21,735 bases of DNA from Bacteroidaceae bacterium (lineage in GTDB: Bacteria; Bacteroidota; Bacteroidia; Bacteroidales; Bacteroidaceae): NCBI GenBank assembly GCA_900769765.1, contig CAAGHW010000046.1:1-21735 (forward strand), in the 5' to 3' direction. The notes below the pieces were generated by a model, which saw only the letters and a program-made list of their open reading frames with translations, was not told the origin of the DNA and searched no databases. How positions within the stretch are numbered: the stretch's first letter is position 1; every line of letters starts with the position of its first letter. The position numbers were made by a program, and so were the translations under genes. Of this stretch, positions 1-7,579 are shown one piece after another.

Positions 1-282
1 CTTTGTAACGCTGTTAGGTATTGTAATGCTTTTAAGTCCGTAGCATTCATAGAACGCCTGAGATCCAATGCTTGTCACGCTGTATGTTACATTGTTGTAT
101 GTTATTTCGCTTGGTATAACAATGTTTCCTGAATACTTTGTATCACCACTAATTACCGTAGCTTGTTTTGTGTCAGTAATTACATCGTATTTTATCCCAT
201 TGATAGTAACCTCAACAGCTTTTGCTGTTCCCACGCAACAGAGTAGTAAAAGTGCTGTAAATAGTAGATTTAATTTTTTCAT
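1..282 (-). CDS. BspA-like leucine-rich repeat surface protein, N-terminal part (truncated by window edge)
   Basis: Translating the minus strand from an ATG at 282 gives 94 codons that stay open to base 1, so the gene continues outside the window. The product starts with a short basic n-region and a hydrophobic stretch (MKKLNLLFTALLLLCCVGTAKA), a typical Sec signal peptide probably cleaved after AKA around residue 22. It continues with a short beta-rich lead-in (VEVTINGIKYDVI) and then YSVTSIGSQAFYECYGLKSI and TIPNSVT. The pattern 'V-TSIG-AF-C-L-SITIPNSVT' is the signature of BspA/Treponema-type leucine-rich repeats (LRR_5 family). These repeats occur in many secreted or outer-membrane-anchored Bacteroidales proteins involved in adhesion. 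It is expected to be exported. No promoter was identified with confidence. It is probably a host gene lying outside the phage-like element. Confidence 0.85.
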   Translation of the reverse strand, partial: MKKLNLLFTALLLLCCVGTAKAVEVTINGIKYDVITDTKQATVISGDTKYSGNIVIPSEITYNNVTYSVTSIGSQAFYECYGLKSITIPNSVTK

Positions 283-330
283 AAAAGTGTATTTTATTTA
301 GTTATTAGTTAATCTTTTTCGAAGAGATTT

Positions 331-398
331 TTCGAAAGAGATTATTGCTTGATTATCAACACCATAACGGTTGATAATTCGCTTTTTTGCTAAACAAA
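331..398 (+). repeat. split copy of a 31-bp direct repeat interrupted by a 37-bp insert
   Basis: The 13-mer TTCGAAAGAGATT at 331-343 and the 18-mer GCTTTTTTGCTAAACAAA at 381-398 are both repeated exactly, and directly joined, at 503-533. Here they are separated by 37 bases (344-380) containing a perfect 9-bp inverted repeat (ATTATCAAC at 352-360, GTTGATAAT at 370-378). A further 12-base near-copy of the first part lies at 318-329. Confidence 0.8.
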
Positions 399-502
399 TA
401 ATATGTCTTGTTGATAAATATTTTGCAAAACCACAATGTTTTTTCCCTGATTTGCAATTCGTTAAGATATTTTATGTAATTTTGCAACAAATATCGTATC
501 TC

Positions 503-533
503 TTCGAAAGAGATTGCTTTTTTGCTAAACAAA
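503..533 (+). repeat. contiguous copy of the 31-bp direct repeat
   Basis: This is the uninterrupted form of the repeat at 331-398: the 13-mer (503-515) runs straight into the 18-mer (516-533). Its distance to the integrase stop is about 100 bp. It could be an integrase arm site or a regulatory site for the BspA-like gene; the sequence does not decide. Confidence 0.8.
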
Positions 534-548
534 GTTGTTTGTGTAATT

Positions 549-568
549 TGATATAAATCAATATATCA
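549..568. repeat. inverted repeat TGATATA-6nt-TATATCA
   Basis: A perfect 7-bp inverted repeat (549-555 and 562-568) sits between two direct copies of TTTGATATA (547-555 and 582-590). This clustering close to an integrase gene resembles a recombinase or accessory-factor binding region, but the site is AT-rich and could be fortuitous. Confidence 0.4.
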
Positions 569-592
569 CCTTTGATTAATGTTTGATATAAC

Positions 593-622
593 AGGCACTC
601 CGATTTTTACGTCGGAATGCCT
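593..622. terminator. hairpin downstream of the integrase gene
   Basis: AGGCACTCCGA (593-603) pairs with TCGGAATGCCT (612-622) with one mismatch and an 8-nt loop. On the plus strand a run of T follows (about 626-633). On the minus strand it lies 17 bases past the integrase stop and can end the terminase-integrase transcript, though the T tract on that side is poor. It may work in both directions. Confidence 0.6.
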
Positions 623-639
623 ATCATTTTTTTATTCTT

Positions 640-1839
640 TTACAGGTCTTTTAAGATTATTCTGTTTGCTCTGTCAACAACGGCGGTGTCGAGCGAGGCA
701 AGGTATATTTGTGTCGTTTTCTCGGAGTCGTGTCCCATACCTTCGCTGATAACCGATATTGGAATGTTTTTACTTCGGGCTGCGCTTGCCCATGAGTGAC
801 GGGCTACATACATTGTAAGTGGTATGGGGAGCTTTATCAACTGTCCAATATCTTTGAGCGATTTGTTGATGCGGTAGAGTATGTTCTTGTATTGTTGGCG
901 TTCGTGTTTCTCTTGGGGGTTGATTATTGGCAGCATATAGGGGCTTTCTTCGTTCTCTTTGTATTTATCAAGAATCTCCTGCATGCATTTTTCCCAGCGT
1001 ATAAAGAGTTGCTGGCCTGTTTTGCGACGGCGGTAGGAGAGAATGCCGTTTGCCAGGTCTTTCTTTTTGAGGAATGCTATATCTATGAATGACATTCCGC
1101 GTGTGTAGAACGAGAAGAGGAATATGTCGCGTGCAAAGTCCAAAGAAGATTTTATAGGGAGCTCCAGGTTTTTTATCTGTTTGATACTTTTTAGCGGTAT
1201 GGCTCGCTTGACGGTTTTTTCTGTTCCTGTATATACGTGTTTGAAGGGGTGACGGTTTTCGGTGAGTTCTTTTTCTACGGCACGGTTATACACGGCGCGG
1301 AGTATGCGCATGTAGAACGAGATGCTGTTCTTGCTTATGCCTCGACTTTGCAGGTGGGCTTCATACATCTGCATTAAGTCGGAGTCGATATCTTCCAATA
1401 GTATGTCTTGCTCCTGGCGGTATTTCATAAAGCTCTTAAGAGTGGAGTGGTAGGTCTCGGCTGTTCGTTCTTTGCCTATCAGCTGCAAGCGGGCAATGAC
1501 ACTCTGCATAAAGTTGAAGAGTGTTTGGTCTGTTAAGGTTTTCTGGAATGTGGCGATAATATCATCGGCATGGTATTTATATCTTTTGTTTTCGTATTGC
1601 CTGATGATGCTTTGCCAACGTCGCACGTCCCATTCTATGCGTTCTTTAACTGTTTGAAGGTAGTTGCTTCTGTTACCCTCGATGATGACGGTGCTTCTCT
1701 TCTCGTTCCATTCGTGGGTAAAAAGATGGTAATCCGTCTTTTGCTGACGAATTACCCTGTTGTGAATTATCTGATAATAGATTGTTCCCTCTTTGCCATC
1801 GGCTGTGGAGGTGCGTAATTTTACATTGATGCTTGCCAT
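640..1839 (-). CDS. int: tyrosine recombinase/integrase (phage integrase SAM-like N-terminus)
   Basis: This 399-residue site-specific recombinase cuts and rejoins DNA at attachment sites to integrate and excise the element. The N-terminal arm-binding type region covers residues 1-100, and the SAM-like core-binding domain about 105-205 (TAETYHSTLKSFMKY). The catalytic domain shows Arg247 (YTRGMS), Lys273 (RRKTG), Arg347 (VARHSW), His370 (EGMGHDS) and the nucleophile Tyr379 (TTQIYL). The usual box-II His of H-x-x-R is Tyr344 here, a variant that I recall from other Bacteroidota integrases. The start codon lies 19 bp after the terminase stop, so it is probably the last gene of the 4841-640 operon rather than a gene with its own promoter. 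That is unusual for an integrase and would link its expression to packaging genes. Confidence 0.95.
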   Translation of the reverse strand: MASINVKLRTSTADGKEGTIYYQIIHNRVIRQQKTDYHLFTHEWNEKRSTVIIEGNRSNYLQTVKERIEWDVRRWQSIIRQYENKRYKYHADDIIATFQKTLTDQTLFNFMQSVIARLQLIGKERTAETYHSTLKSFMKYRQEQDILLEDIDSDLMQMYEAHLQSRGISKNSISFYMRILRAVYNRAVEKELTENRHPFKHVYTGTEKTVKRAIPLKSIKQIKNLELPIKSSLDFARDIFLFSFYTRGMSFIDIAFLKKKDLANGILSYRRRKTGQQLFIRWEKCMQEILDKYKENEESPYMLPIINPQEKHERQQYKNILYRINKSLKDIGQLIKLPIPLTMYVARHSWASAARSKNIPISVISEGMGHDSEKTTQIYLASLDTAVVDRANRIILKDL

Positions 1840-1858
1840 AGTGTTTCTGTTTTATGTT

Positions 1859-3856
1859 TTATAAACTTGCTTCACTGATGATTTTTCTTTTGCGTATGTT
1901 GTGGCTGTTATTTATATATATAGGTAACGGATGATTGTAACAAATCCATATAAGTATGGCTGTCGCCATCACTCGGTCGTCGTGGTTTCCTTCAATGGCA
2001 CCCATCTCCTTGCCGTTCTCTTTGTATTCGTAGAGGTCAAGTTCATAGGTGGTCTCAAGGCATCGTTCTATGTAAAGACCGTCGCGCAAGGCTTTGATAA
2101 GGAAGTTTATTACCATTGGCTTGGTGGAGCTGTTGGTGTGGAATCCCCAACGGCGCGGACGGCCCTGCTTCACTTCCTGCAAGGATGTACGGCAATAAAG
2201 GTTGCTGTATTTGCCCGAAATCTCGTTGAGTATATATTCGAAGTTGTTTCCTTCGGTGCCTTCTGTCTCAAGGGTGTTGGCCTCTATCACAAGCAGGGCG
2301 TTGTCGTAGGCGCGTGCTATCTCCATTGCTTTCCATGCGAGTTTGTCGTGTTCTATATGTCCATGCCAGCATGCGACAACTTCGGGTACTCCGCCATCGG
2401 GCATGGCTATGCGGTCGGCAACAAGTATGCACGAGTAGTCGGCCTTGTTGCTTGTGCCGCCTACATCGACCGTCACTATGTACCGGTCGCGCAGGTGTGG
2501 CTCTTTCTCGGGCATGAGCCATACGCGCAGCATGTCTGTGCCTTTGTCTTCGCCGGGTTGGCATGGAACGAACTTGCTGCTGCCGTCGTTCTGTGCAACG
2601 ATGTCACCCACAAAAAGTGGTGGAACACAGCTACTACGTACTTCGTTGACGTATGAGCTGCGGAACACACGCCGTCCTGTACTCTGGAAGGCTTCGCCGG
2701 CGGTTGAGGGGAACTCGGAAAAGAGTCGCCACTCATCGGGTATCTCGCGCCGCTTGTCGCGATACCAGGATATTGCTTCCAAAGTGGCACCAAGCCTGAA
2801 TAGTTCATGTTCGTATTCGTCCATGCTCTCGACAAATGAACTATAGTCGCTCTCTTTGATTGGCTTGCTGTACAGGTCTATGCTGAACCATGGGATAAAT
2901 ACAGGGGTAAAGTTGTTGCGGTGTTCGGTTGCATCAATCCATGTCCTGTGAAAAAAGTTGCCCACTCCCTTTGCTGTGGATTCGATGACTTTCATGGTAT
3001 ATGGTCCGCTGGCTATGGAACCGAAGATGGATTGTACAAGGTCTTCGGGCTTGCGTCCGTGGGTGGCTTTCCACAGGCCAACCTCGGTGAGGTGGGCCAT
3101 GCTTATGTCTTCGCTTCGCAGGGAGTCGGGCTTTTGTGCCGAGCCAAGCGAGTAGCGGCTGTTGCTCCAGCTTATGACGCGTGTCTTCTGCGCTCCCTGA
3201 TAGGGTGTCGTGGTGAGCTGCTTGCCGCCGGTAGCCCATGTGGGGTAGCGCGATATTACTTTGGCGAGCATGCCGGCAACAATGGAGGATTGTTTCTCTA
3301 TGTCGCCACAGATGACACTGTTCCAATTGCGCTTGTGTACAAGCTGTATCCATAACATATAGAGCTGTGTCAGAGTGGAACCTCCCCATTGACGTGCCTT
3401 GCATAATATTATGTCGATGGGCTTTTCGCTAAGGCGAAGCTCTTCCATTGCTTTCAGATATATGCGTTGCGGACGGTTGAGGGTAAAGGCGGTGTCGCGC
3501 CCTTTGCCTTTGTCCGAGATGGTTGTCATGCTGCGTGCCCAATATTCAAAGTCGTGTTTTGTACGTAGAAGACAGAAATTGAGCCACAGTTTTATGATGT
3601 TTCTGCTGTTAGGCTCCTGGTGTGATATCTGGCGAAGATAGCCTGTTGCTCCAAGCTCTGTGAGTTGTTGTACGAGTTTTTCGTTCTGCATGCTTACGGG
3701 CAGGTTCATGCTCTCTATGGGGAAGTTCTCGATATCCACCCATTGGCGTGGTACCGATGTAGAGCCTTCGCCTGTTATGGGATTATAAACGGCTGAGATT
3801 GCTCCCAGCCGTTCCTTGTTCTTTTCTATGATTGTTTCTTTATTCATATTGAACAT
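1859..3856 (-). CDS. terL: phage terminase large subunit (ATPase-nuclease)
   Basis: This 665-residue DNA-packaging motor pumps DNA into the procapsid and cuts it. The ATPase part shows a Walker A-like motif at 153-161 (KARQWGGST), a Walker B-type segment HLTEVGLW with Glu258, and the coupling motif IESTAKG (291-297). The C-terminal RNase H-like nuclease has its acidic residues at Asp464 (VTVDVGG), Glu525 (LVIEAN) and Asp626/Asp627 (NHDDRVMA). About 100 residues precede the ATPase core. The ATG at 3856 is chosen; a second at 3847 is equally possible. It sits 17 bp after the 158-aa gene and 19 bp before the integrase gene. All key motifs are intact, which argues against a decayed remnant. No portal gene, the normal docking partner of TerL, was found in the window. 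Confidence 0.95.
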   Translation of the reverse strand: MFNMNKETIIEKNKERLGAISAVYNPITGEGSTSVPRQWVDIENFPIESMNLPVSMQNEKLVQQLTELGATGYLRQISHQEPNSRNIIKLWLNFCLLRTKHDFEYWARSMTTISDKGKGRDTAFTLNRPQRIYLKAMEELRLSEKPIDIILCKARQWGGSTLTQLYMLWIQLVHKRNWNSVICGDIEKQSSIVAGMLAKVISRYPTWATGGKQLTTTPYQGAQKTRVISWSNSRYSLGSAQKPDSLRSEDISMAHLTEVGLWKATHGRKPEDLVQSIFGSIASGPYTMKVIESTAKGVGNFFHRTWIDATEHRNNFTPVFIPWFSIDLYSKPIKESDYSSFVESMDEYEHELFRLGATLEAISWYRDKRREIPDEWRLFSEFPSTAGEAFQSTGRRVFRSSYVNEVRSSCVPPLFVGDIVAQNDGSSKFVPCQPGEDKGTDMLRVWLMPEKEPHLRDRYIVTVDVGGTSNKADYSCILVADRIAMPDGGVPEVVACWHGHIEHDKLAWKAMEIARAYDNALLVIEANTLETEGTEGNNFEYILNEISGKYSNLYCRTSLQEVKQGRPRRWGFHTNSSTKPMVINFLIKALRDGLYIERCLETTYELDLYEYKENGKEMGAIEGNHDDRVMATAILIWICYNHPLPIYINNSHNIRKRKIISEASL

Positions 3857-3873
3857 TATTGTTTATTCTGTTT

Positions 3874-4350
3874 TTATATGCCGGCAAGGTCGGTGGCGCG
3901 TCGGCGCAGCTTCTTGCGGCTGTATATCTTGCCAAAAAGATGTTGTACATTGTTGTAGAGGGATGCCCGTAACGATATGTAGCTTTGTGCCATCTCGGGC
4001 TTGCGCAAGAGCAGCCATTGCAGAGTGGCTTCGTTCACAAGATAGTTGGTTATGGAGTGTTCCAGCATAGGCAACAGGTGCTCGGGATATGCGGCTTCTG
4101 TGTCGAACGTTATCTCTATATCCTCTTCTCCTGTGTTTAGCGATATGTAAGGGAAACGAAGGGCAACGGCAGTCACCAGCTCGTTACAGGCTCTTTCAAT
4201 GAACATGTAAAGCAGTTCTTCGTCATTTTTGCAACTTTGTATGGTGGCAGCGTTCGGGTCTTTTGTCTTTGCTGCATCTGCCATGTAATAGTTTCTTGAA
4301 TCAATCTGCCGTTGCAGTTCGTTTCTCTTGATGGATATTGTGTTTGTCAT
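3874..4350 (-). CDS. small conserved phage protein of unknown function, upstream of terL
   Basis: The ATG at 4350 (158 aa, preceded by AGAGAG) is preferred over an upstream TTG at 4374, which overlaps a likely -7 box. The protein is largely alpha-helical with a basic C-terminus (IYSRKKLRRRATD) and a central acidic stretch (NTGEEDIEITFD). I recognise the general pattern from Bacteroidales prophages: helical N-terminus, 'ACNELVTAV', a short beta segment, then 'SLYNNVQHLFGKIYSRKK'. I cannot name a function. Its position directly before terL makes a packaging, head-completion or connector role plausible, but that is inference. It is the middle gene of the minus-strand packaging operon. Confidence 0.75.
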   Translation of the reverse strand: MTNTISIKRNELQRQIDSRNYYMADAAKTKDPNAATIQSCKNDEELLYMFIERACNELVTAVALRFPYISLNTGEEDIEITFDTEAAYPEHLLPMLEHSITNYLVNEATLQWLLLRKPEMAQSYISLRASLYNNVQHLFGKIYSRKKLRRRATDLAGI

Positions 4351-4371
4351 AGTATTCTCTCTTTTCTGTTG

Positions 4372-4379
4372 CAAAGTTA
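4372..4379 (-). promoter_or_regulatory. candidate internal -7 box for the 158-aa/terL/int genes
   Basis: On the minus strand the bases read TAACTTTG followed by C, an exact match to the Bacteroidota TAnnTTTG -7 consensus, about 22 bp before the chosen ATG at 4350. No good -33 element is visible. A small hairpin (GCAGG/CCTGC, 4381-4396) lies immediately upstream. Confidence 0.45.
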
Positions 4380-4412
4380 TGCAGGTGTTGCCCTGCGATG
4401 TTTGTCGTTTTG

Positions 4413-4841
4413 CTAATTCATTGCAAAATTCTTGTTACGGTTACGGAGTGTCTTGTATATGATGCCTCTGAATGTCTCTTCTTCGAGGTAGAACGACGGC
4501 GCCGGCTCTTCGATAATCTTTTCAAGAATAAGGTATTTGTAGCGTTTGTTGCAGTCTTTCATCTGCTTGATGTAGCGGCGGTATATCTCCTTGTACATTT
4601 CCAACTTGTTCTCGTTGACTATCGGTAGTTTCTTCTTGCGTAAAAGAAGGGAAACAAAGCGGCGCGCATTCTCGAAAGTTACATAAAAACGCGGTGCCTC
4701 GCTCTTTACGGCATGTTCTATCACTTCGTTCTGTGTTGCGAACGGTCTGGTCTTTTTGAGCTCTTTATACGACTCGTAGAAACTGTTGATTACGTCCTGT
4801 TTGCGCATTTCGCGAACAGAACAGTTCATTGTGTTTTTCAT
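4413..4841 (-). CDS. phage protein with two tandem APRFYV-type repeats
   Basis: This 142-residue, lysine/arginine-rich protein is the first gene of the minus-strand operon. It consists of two related halves of about 60-65 residues. Each begins with a helix (FYESYKEL, MYKEIYRRY) and ends in the same motif, EAPRFYVTFENARRFVS at 48-64 and PAPSFYLEEETFRGIIY at 113-129. The basic, duplicated layout suggests a pseudo-dimeric nucleic-acid-binding protein. I recall proteins with this repeated 'PAPRFYV' motif from Bacteroidales prophages, always without an assigned function. Being encoded before terL, it is a candidate small-terminase-like DNA recognition protein, but this is inference. Expression probably starts at the operator-flanked promoter at 4859-4882. 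Confidence 0.75.
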   Translation of the reverse strand: MKNTMNCSVREMRKQDVINSFYESYKELKKTRPFATQNEVIEHAVKSEAPRFYVTFENARRFVSLLLRKKKLPIVNENKLEMYKEIYRRYIKQMKDCNKRYKYLILEKIIEEPAPSFYLEEETFRGIIYKTLRNRNKNFAMN

Positions 4842-4858
4842 CTGCTTTTTTTTGACTA

Positions 4859-4882
4859 CAAAAATATAGCCAAAAATGGCTG
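4859..4882 (-). promoter_or_regulatory. repressor-controlled promoter of the packaging/integrase operon
   Basis: The minus strand carries a -7 box TATTTTTG (4859-4866), 18 bp before the ATG at 4841. Directly upstream of it, at 4867-4882, is the near-palindrome TAGCCAAAAATGGCTG. It matches the perfect palindrome at 13200-13215 at 12 of 16 positions, with both arms conserved. This makes it a candidate operator for the S24 repressor. A repressor bound here would block the promoter and lies between the two divergent operons. Confidence 0.6.
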
Positions 4883-5006
4883 AAAGTTTGCTGTTTTGCC
4901 ATTAAGTTTTCAACAATCCCATAAAATGAAAACAAGAACTTTGTTTTAGGTGTGCTTTGGAAAGAGAGTCTGCTTGCTATAGGAACGGGTGTGCGCGAGG
5001 GTGAAT

Positions 5007-5037
5007 GTTGCGGCTTGCTGAATTGCTGATATCTTTT
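5007..5037 (+). promoter_or_regulatory. candidate promoter of the structural-gene operon
   Basis: TTG at 5008-5010 and TATCTTTT at 5030-5037 are spaced 19 bp apart, matching Bacteroidota -33/-7 geometry with one mismatch in the -7 box. The predicted start of transcription is near 5045, giving a 65-nt leader to the ATG at 5110. That position also argues against using the earlier ATG at 5044 as the gene start. Confidence 0.5.
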
Positions 5038-5109
5038 CGCTAAATGGCATTACAGCAACTTTGTGGGACTGTTCGTGTTGTTTCTTTGCCGTCGAAAAAT
5101 ATAAAAACT

Positions 5110-5892
5110 ATGGAACAGAAATTAAAAAATGCAAACAGTGTTGCAGGGGATATTCCGTCTGTAGCAAACAAGGTGCAGGCTGATGCTCTGCAACCGATGG
5201 GAGAGGAGAATCGCTATTCTGAATTGGAAAACGGATTGAAGAATTTCTTTGGCGAGGATTTTGATATCTCGGACAAGTTCTCACAGGATTTGTTGCTCCA
5301 GCACCTTAAAATGAATAAGGAGCAGAACGACAAGCTTGCCGAAACGCTTGAACGTGACCCACGGCTGGCACAACTGATGTTGGATGTGATAGGTGGCAAA
5401 CGTAATGCCCATAGCGCCATGGCGCGTTATTTCGGTAATTCTTTCATGACCGTTGATGAGGACAGCCCGGAATTCGAAGAGATAATGATGGCCGATGAGG
5501 AACGCAAGGAAGAGATAATACGTCTTGCCAACGACCGTCACGAATATGAGAAGAATCTTATCGAGAGCATCCCTGTAATTGAGGAGTTCTGCAAGGAGAA
5601 GGGGTATGAGGCTTCAGACTTCATGGACAAGGTGTGGGATACTCTTGTATTTCCGATACTTGCCGGCAAGTATTCAAAAGATGTCTGCATTGCTCTTGAC
5701 CACGCGATAACATACGATAAGGATGTTGAGGATGCTTTTGTTGCTGGGGATATAAAAGGCAGGAATACCAATATACAGCGTATGAAAGAGGAGTATGGCG
5801 ACGGCATGCCAAAGGGCATGAACAGCGTGGCACCCGATACAGAGGTGAAACGTAAACGCAACTCTTTGATTGACAAGGCTCTGAATGCCTGA
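5110..5892 (+). CDS. putative capsid scaffolding protein
   Basis: This 260-residue, strongly acidic, helix-rich protein is encoded directly before the major capsid candidate. The ATG at 5110 is chosen because the upstream sequence is A-rich as usual in this phylum and because the likely promoter fires near 5045; an in-frame ATG at 5044 would add 22 residues. It shows charged helical segments (FLENGLKNFFGEDF-like start, MADEERKEEIIRLANDRHEY) and a basic C-terminal tail (EVKRKRNSLIDKALNA). Small acidic helical proteins with a basic capsid-binding tail in this position are usually scaffolds, but no sequence motif proves it. It contains no protease motif, so capsid maturation by a self-encoded protease is not evident. 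Confidence 0.6.
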   Translation: MEQKLKNANSVAGDIPSVANKVQADALQPMGEENRYSELENGLKNFFGEDFDISDKFSQDLLLQHLKMNKEQNDKLAETLERDPRLAQLMLDVIGGKRNAHSAMARYFGNSFMTVDEDSPEFEEIMMADEERKEEIIRLANDRHEYEKNLIESIPVIEEFCKEKGYEASDFMDKVWDTLVFPILAGKYSKDVCIALDHAITYDKDVEDAFVAGDIKGRNTNIQRMKEEYGDGMPKGMNSVAPDTEVKRKRNSLIDKALNA

Positions 5893-5942
5893 TTTTTGAA
5901 ATTTACTTATTATCAATCTATTTATTAATCAATTAATTTATT

Positions 5943-7562
5943 ATGAAAAAAATTATCAGTTTCTTGAAGGAAAACCCATGGCTTGTGGTTGTGTCGTTGG
6001 CGGCAATCCTATGTTATCTCATGGGCGAAATGGTGTTGGGAACATTTATGGCGGGAGTGAATGTTGTGCCTGTAGGTACTCCTAAACCGTCGAACGGTAT
6101 CGGTGGCTTGCCTACACAGGGCAACGGTGAGGCTACTACCGTTTCCAATGCAAGTGAGCTTGGCTCTAACTTGATTGATGCCGATGTGGATGACCAGATT
6201 ATCGGCATCGCCAGCGACGAGAGTGTTATCGATACCATCAAACGAAAGATTCGCCGTCAGGTGCGCGTGAACTCTTTCGAGGTGGACCACTATCTCATCG
6301 ATGACAAACGCTCAAAGGCATACACCAATGAGACATACACCGGCATTAAGGCTACACGCGCCGAGATTCCTTTCTCTACAACGGGTGAAAGAAAAATATT
6401 CCAGGAGTATTACACTGCTATCTGTAAGGGCGTAAACGGCTATGACCCTACAGGCCAGATTGAACTGCACGGTGTGGACCTCATGCTCTTCTTTGTCGGC
6501 AAGAACAGTACAACCGAAGCTCCTATCGCCATGGCGGTCAATGGTCCTAAGGTGAATGCTACCGATGACTACTGCTATGTGCCTACAATTCCTGCCGGCA
6601 CCGAGGTTATCCTGCTTTCGTCGGCTGCATACGAGACACAGAAGTTCATCGCGCCTTCGACAATAGTTCCTGTGCCCGAGCGTATGTATCTGCAGAAACA
6701 GCTCTGCAACAGCATTGTAAGTGACTATTTTGCTGCACAGAAGAAACGTATCCAGTTCAGTGAGGCTCAAATAGCAGAGGCTGTATTGCGTCAGTTCCGT
6801 CTTGAGAGTTGCCGTACAGCGTGGGTAGGACAGCCGGGTAAGTTCAAGGTGCAGGCTATGGACAACGCAATGGGTTATCAGTGGGATTACTTCTCAAAGG
6901 GTATCCGTTGGCAGTTCAAACGTCAGTATGACCTTTCGTCGAACATCACTTTTGCCGATCTGATAAACCTCTCAATGGTAAAATTCACTGGTTTCAACTG
7001 TACCAAGAGAGCAATATGGCTGTTGGGTAAGCAGCTGTTGAACGACATTCAGAAGATTGACCTTACTCTCCACAAGAACATCAGTGTGACAGGCGACAAG
7101 GTGTTCGGTATAGAGTGTACCAAGATCCATACCGTGTTCGGTGATATCGACCTTATTCACGACCCCACACTCGATGCCCTTGGATATGCTCACTGTGGCG
7201 GTCTTATCGACGAGAACGGTCTTGTACGCTATTACATGAAGAACGAGGATGCAAAGACCGAGAATGTCGATGGCGAGGAGGCTAAACGCGAGGTTGTAAT
7301 GACTATCGACTGTCTATGTCTTAAGGGTTATTCTCATATATGGGTGAACGGTGCTGCTGCCGAGAGTGATATTCCGGGTGCTTCGCGCGTGGTAAGTTCG
7401 GCAACTTTGCCCGAGACGCCGAACATCAACGATGTCGTGATATTGACATCCGATGTCAATCATGATGTCAATGGCGTGTCAAAGAAATGGTACGGTGCCG
7501 GCAGCGTGGTGACATTCAACGGCAATACTTGGGTTGAATATACCGGCGAGATACTTGTGTAA
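5943..7562 (+). CDS. major capsid protein (HK97-fold candidate) with hydrophobic N-terminus
   Basis: This 539-residue protein follows the scaffold-like gene, the standard position of a major capsid protein. Residues from about 85 resemble HK97-type capsid proteins: an N-arm/E-loop-like beta section (FEVDHYLIDDKRSKAYTNET), a long spine helix (QIAEAVLRQFRLESCRTAW), and a C-terminal A-domain pattern 'GIECTKIHTVFGDIDLIHDP' then 'LIDENGLVRYYM'. The last 60-70 residues (PNINDVVILTS ... FNGNTWVEY) look like a small added beta domain. Oddly, residues 1-40 form a basic start plus a membrane-segment-like stretch (PWLVVVSLAAILCYLMGEMV), unusual for a capsid subunit. It could be a membrane-targeting or scaffold-like segment removed on maturation. 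Assignment rests on pattern and context, not on a search. Confidence 0.7.
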   Translation: MKKIISFLKENPWLVVVSLAAILCYLMGEMVLGTFMAGVNVVPVGTPKPSNGIGGLPTQGNGEATTVSNASELGSNLIDADVDDQIIGIASDESVIDTIKRKIRRQVRVNSFEVDHYLIDDKRSKAYTNETYTGIKATRAEIPFSTTGERKIFQEYYTAICKGVNGYDPTGQIELHGVDLMLFFVGKNSTTEAPIAMAVNGPKVNATDDYCYVPTIPAGTEVILLSSAAYETQKFIAPSTIVPVPERMYLQKQLCNSIVSDYFAAQKKRIQFSEAQIAEAVLRQFRLESCRTAWVGQPGKFKVQAMDNAMGYQWDYFSKGIRWQFKRQYDLSSNITFADLINLSMVKFTGFNCTKRAIWLLGKQLLNDIQKIDLTLHKNISVTGDKVFGIECTKIHTVFGDIDLIHDPTLDALGYAHCGGLIDENGLVRYYMKNEDAKTENVDGEEAKREVVMTIDCLCLKGYSHIWVNGAAAESDIPGASRVVSSATLPETPNINDVVILTSDVNHDVNGVSKKWYGAGSVVTFNGNTWVEYTGEILV

Positions 7563-7579
7563 TCAATAATTTCTGAACG

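Larger units (their letters stand above)
283..639. other. AT-rich non-coding region with repeats, possible attL arm
   Basis: No convincing coding sequence lies between the BspA-like gene and the integrase gene; the short open frames here have no family resemblance. The region contains direct repeats, a 9-bp inverted repeat, three TTTGAT motifs (547, 571, 582) and a hairpin just after the integrase stop. Because the integrase gene ends here, this is the natural place for the left attachment arm with integrase arm-binding repeats. No clean direct repeat shared with the far end at 13948-14131 could be found, so the exact boundary is undetermined. Confidence 0.5.

Noticed and set aside
68..301. 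A plus-strand 77-aa frame at the left edge
   Set aside because: The opposite strand encodes the signal peptide and LRR motifs of a BspA-like protein in the same interval, which is much better supported.
477..484. TAATTTTG, a -7 consensus match on the plus strand
   Set aside because: No gene lies downstream on that strand and there is no matching -33 element.
2268..3404. Several long open frames on both strands inside the terminase gene
   Set aside because: They are shadows of the terL coding frame, with composition rich in Arg/His/Cys and no family features; terL itself has all catalytic motifs.
5044..5109. An upstream ATG adding 22 residues to the scaffold-like protein
   Set aside because: The likely transcription start is near 5045 and the sequence before the ATG at 5110 is A-rich as for other genes here.
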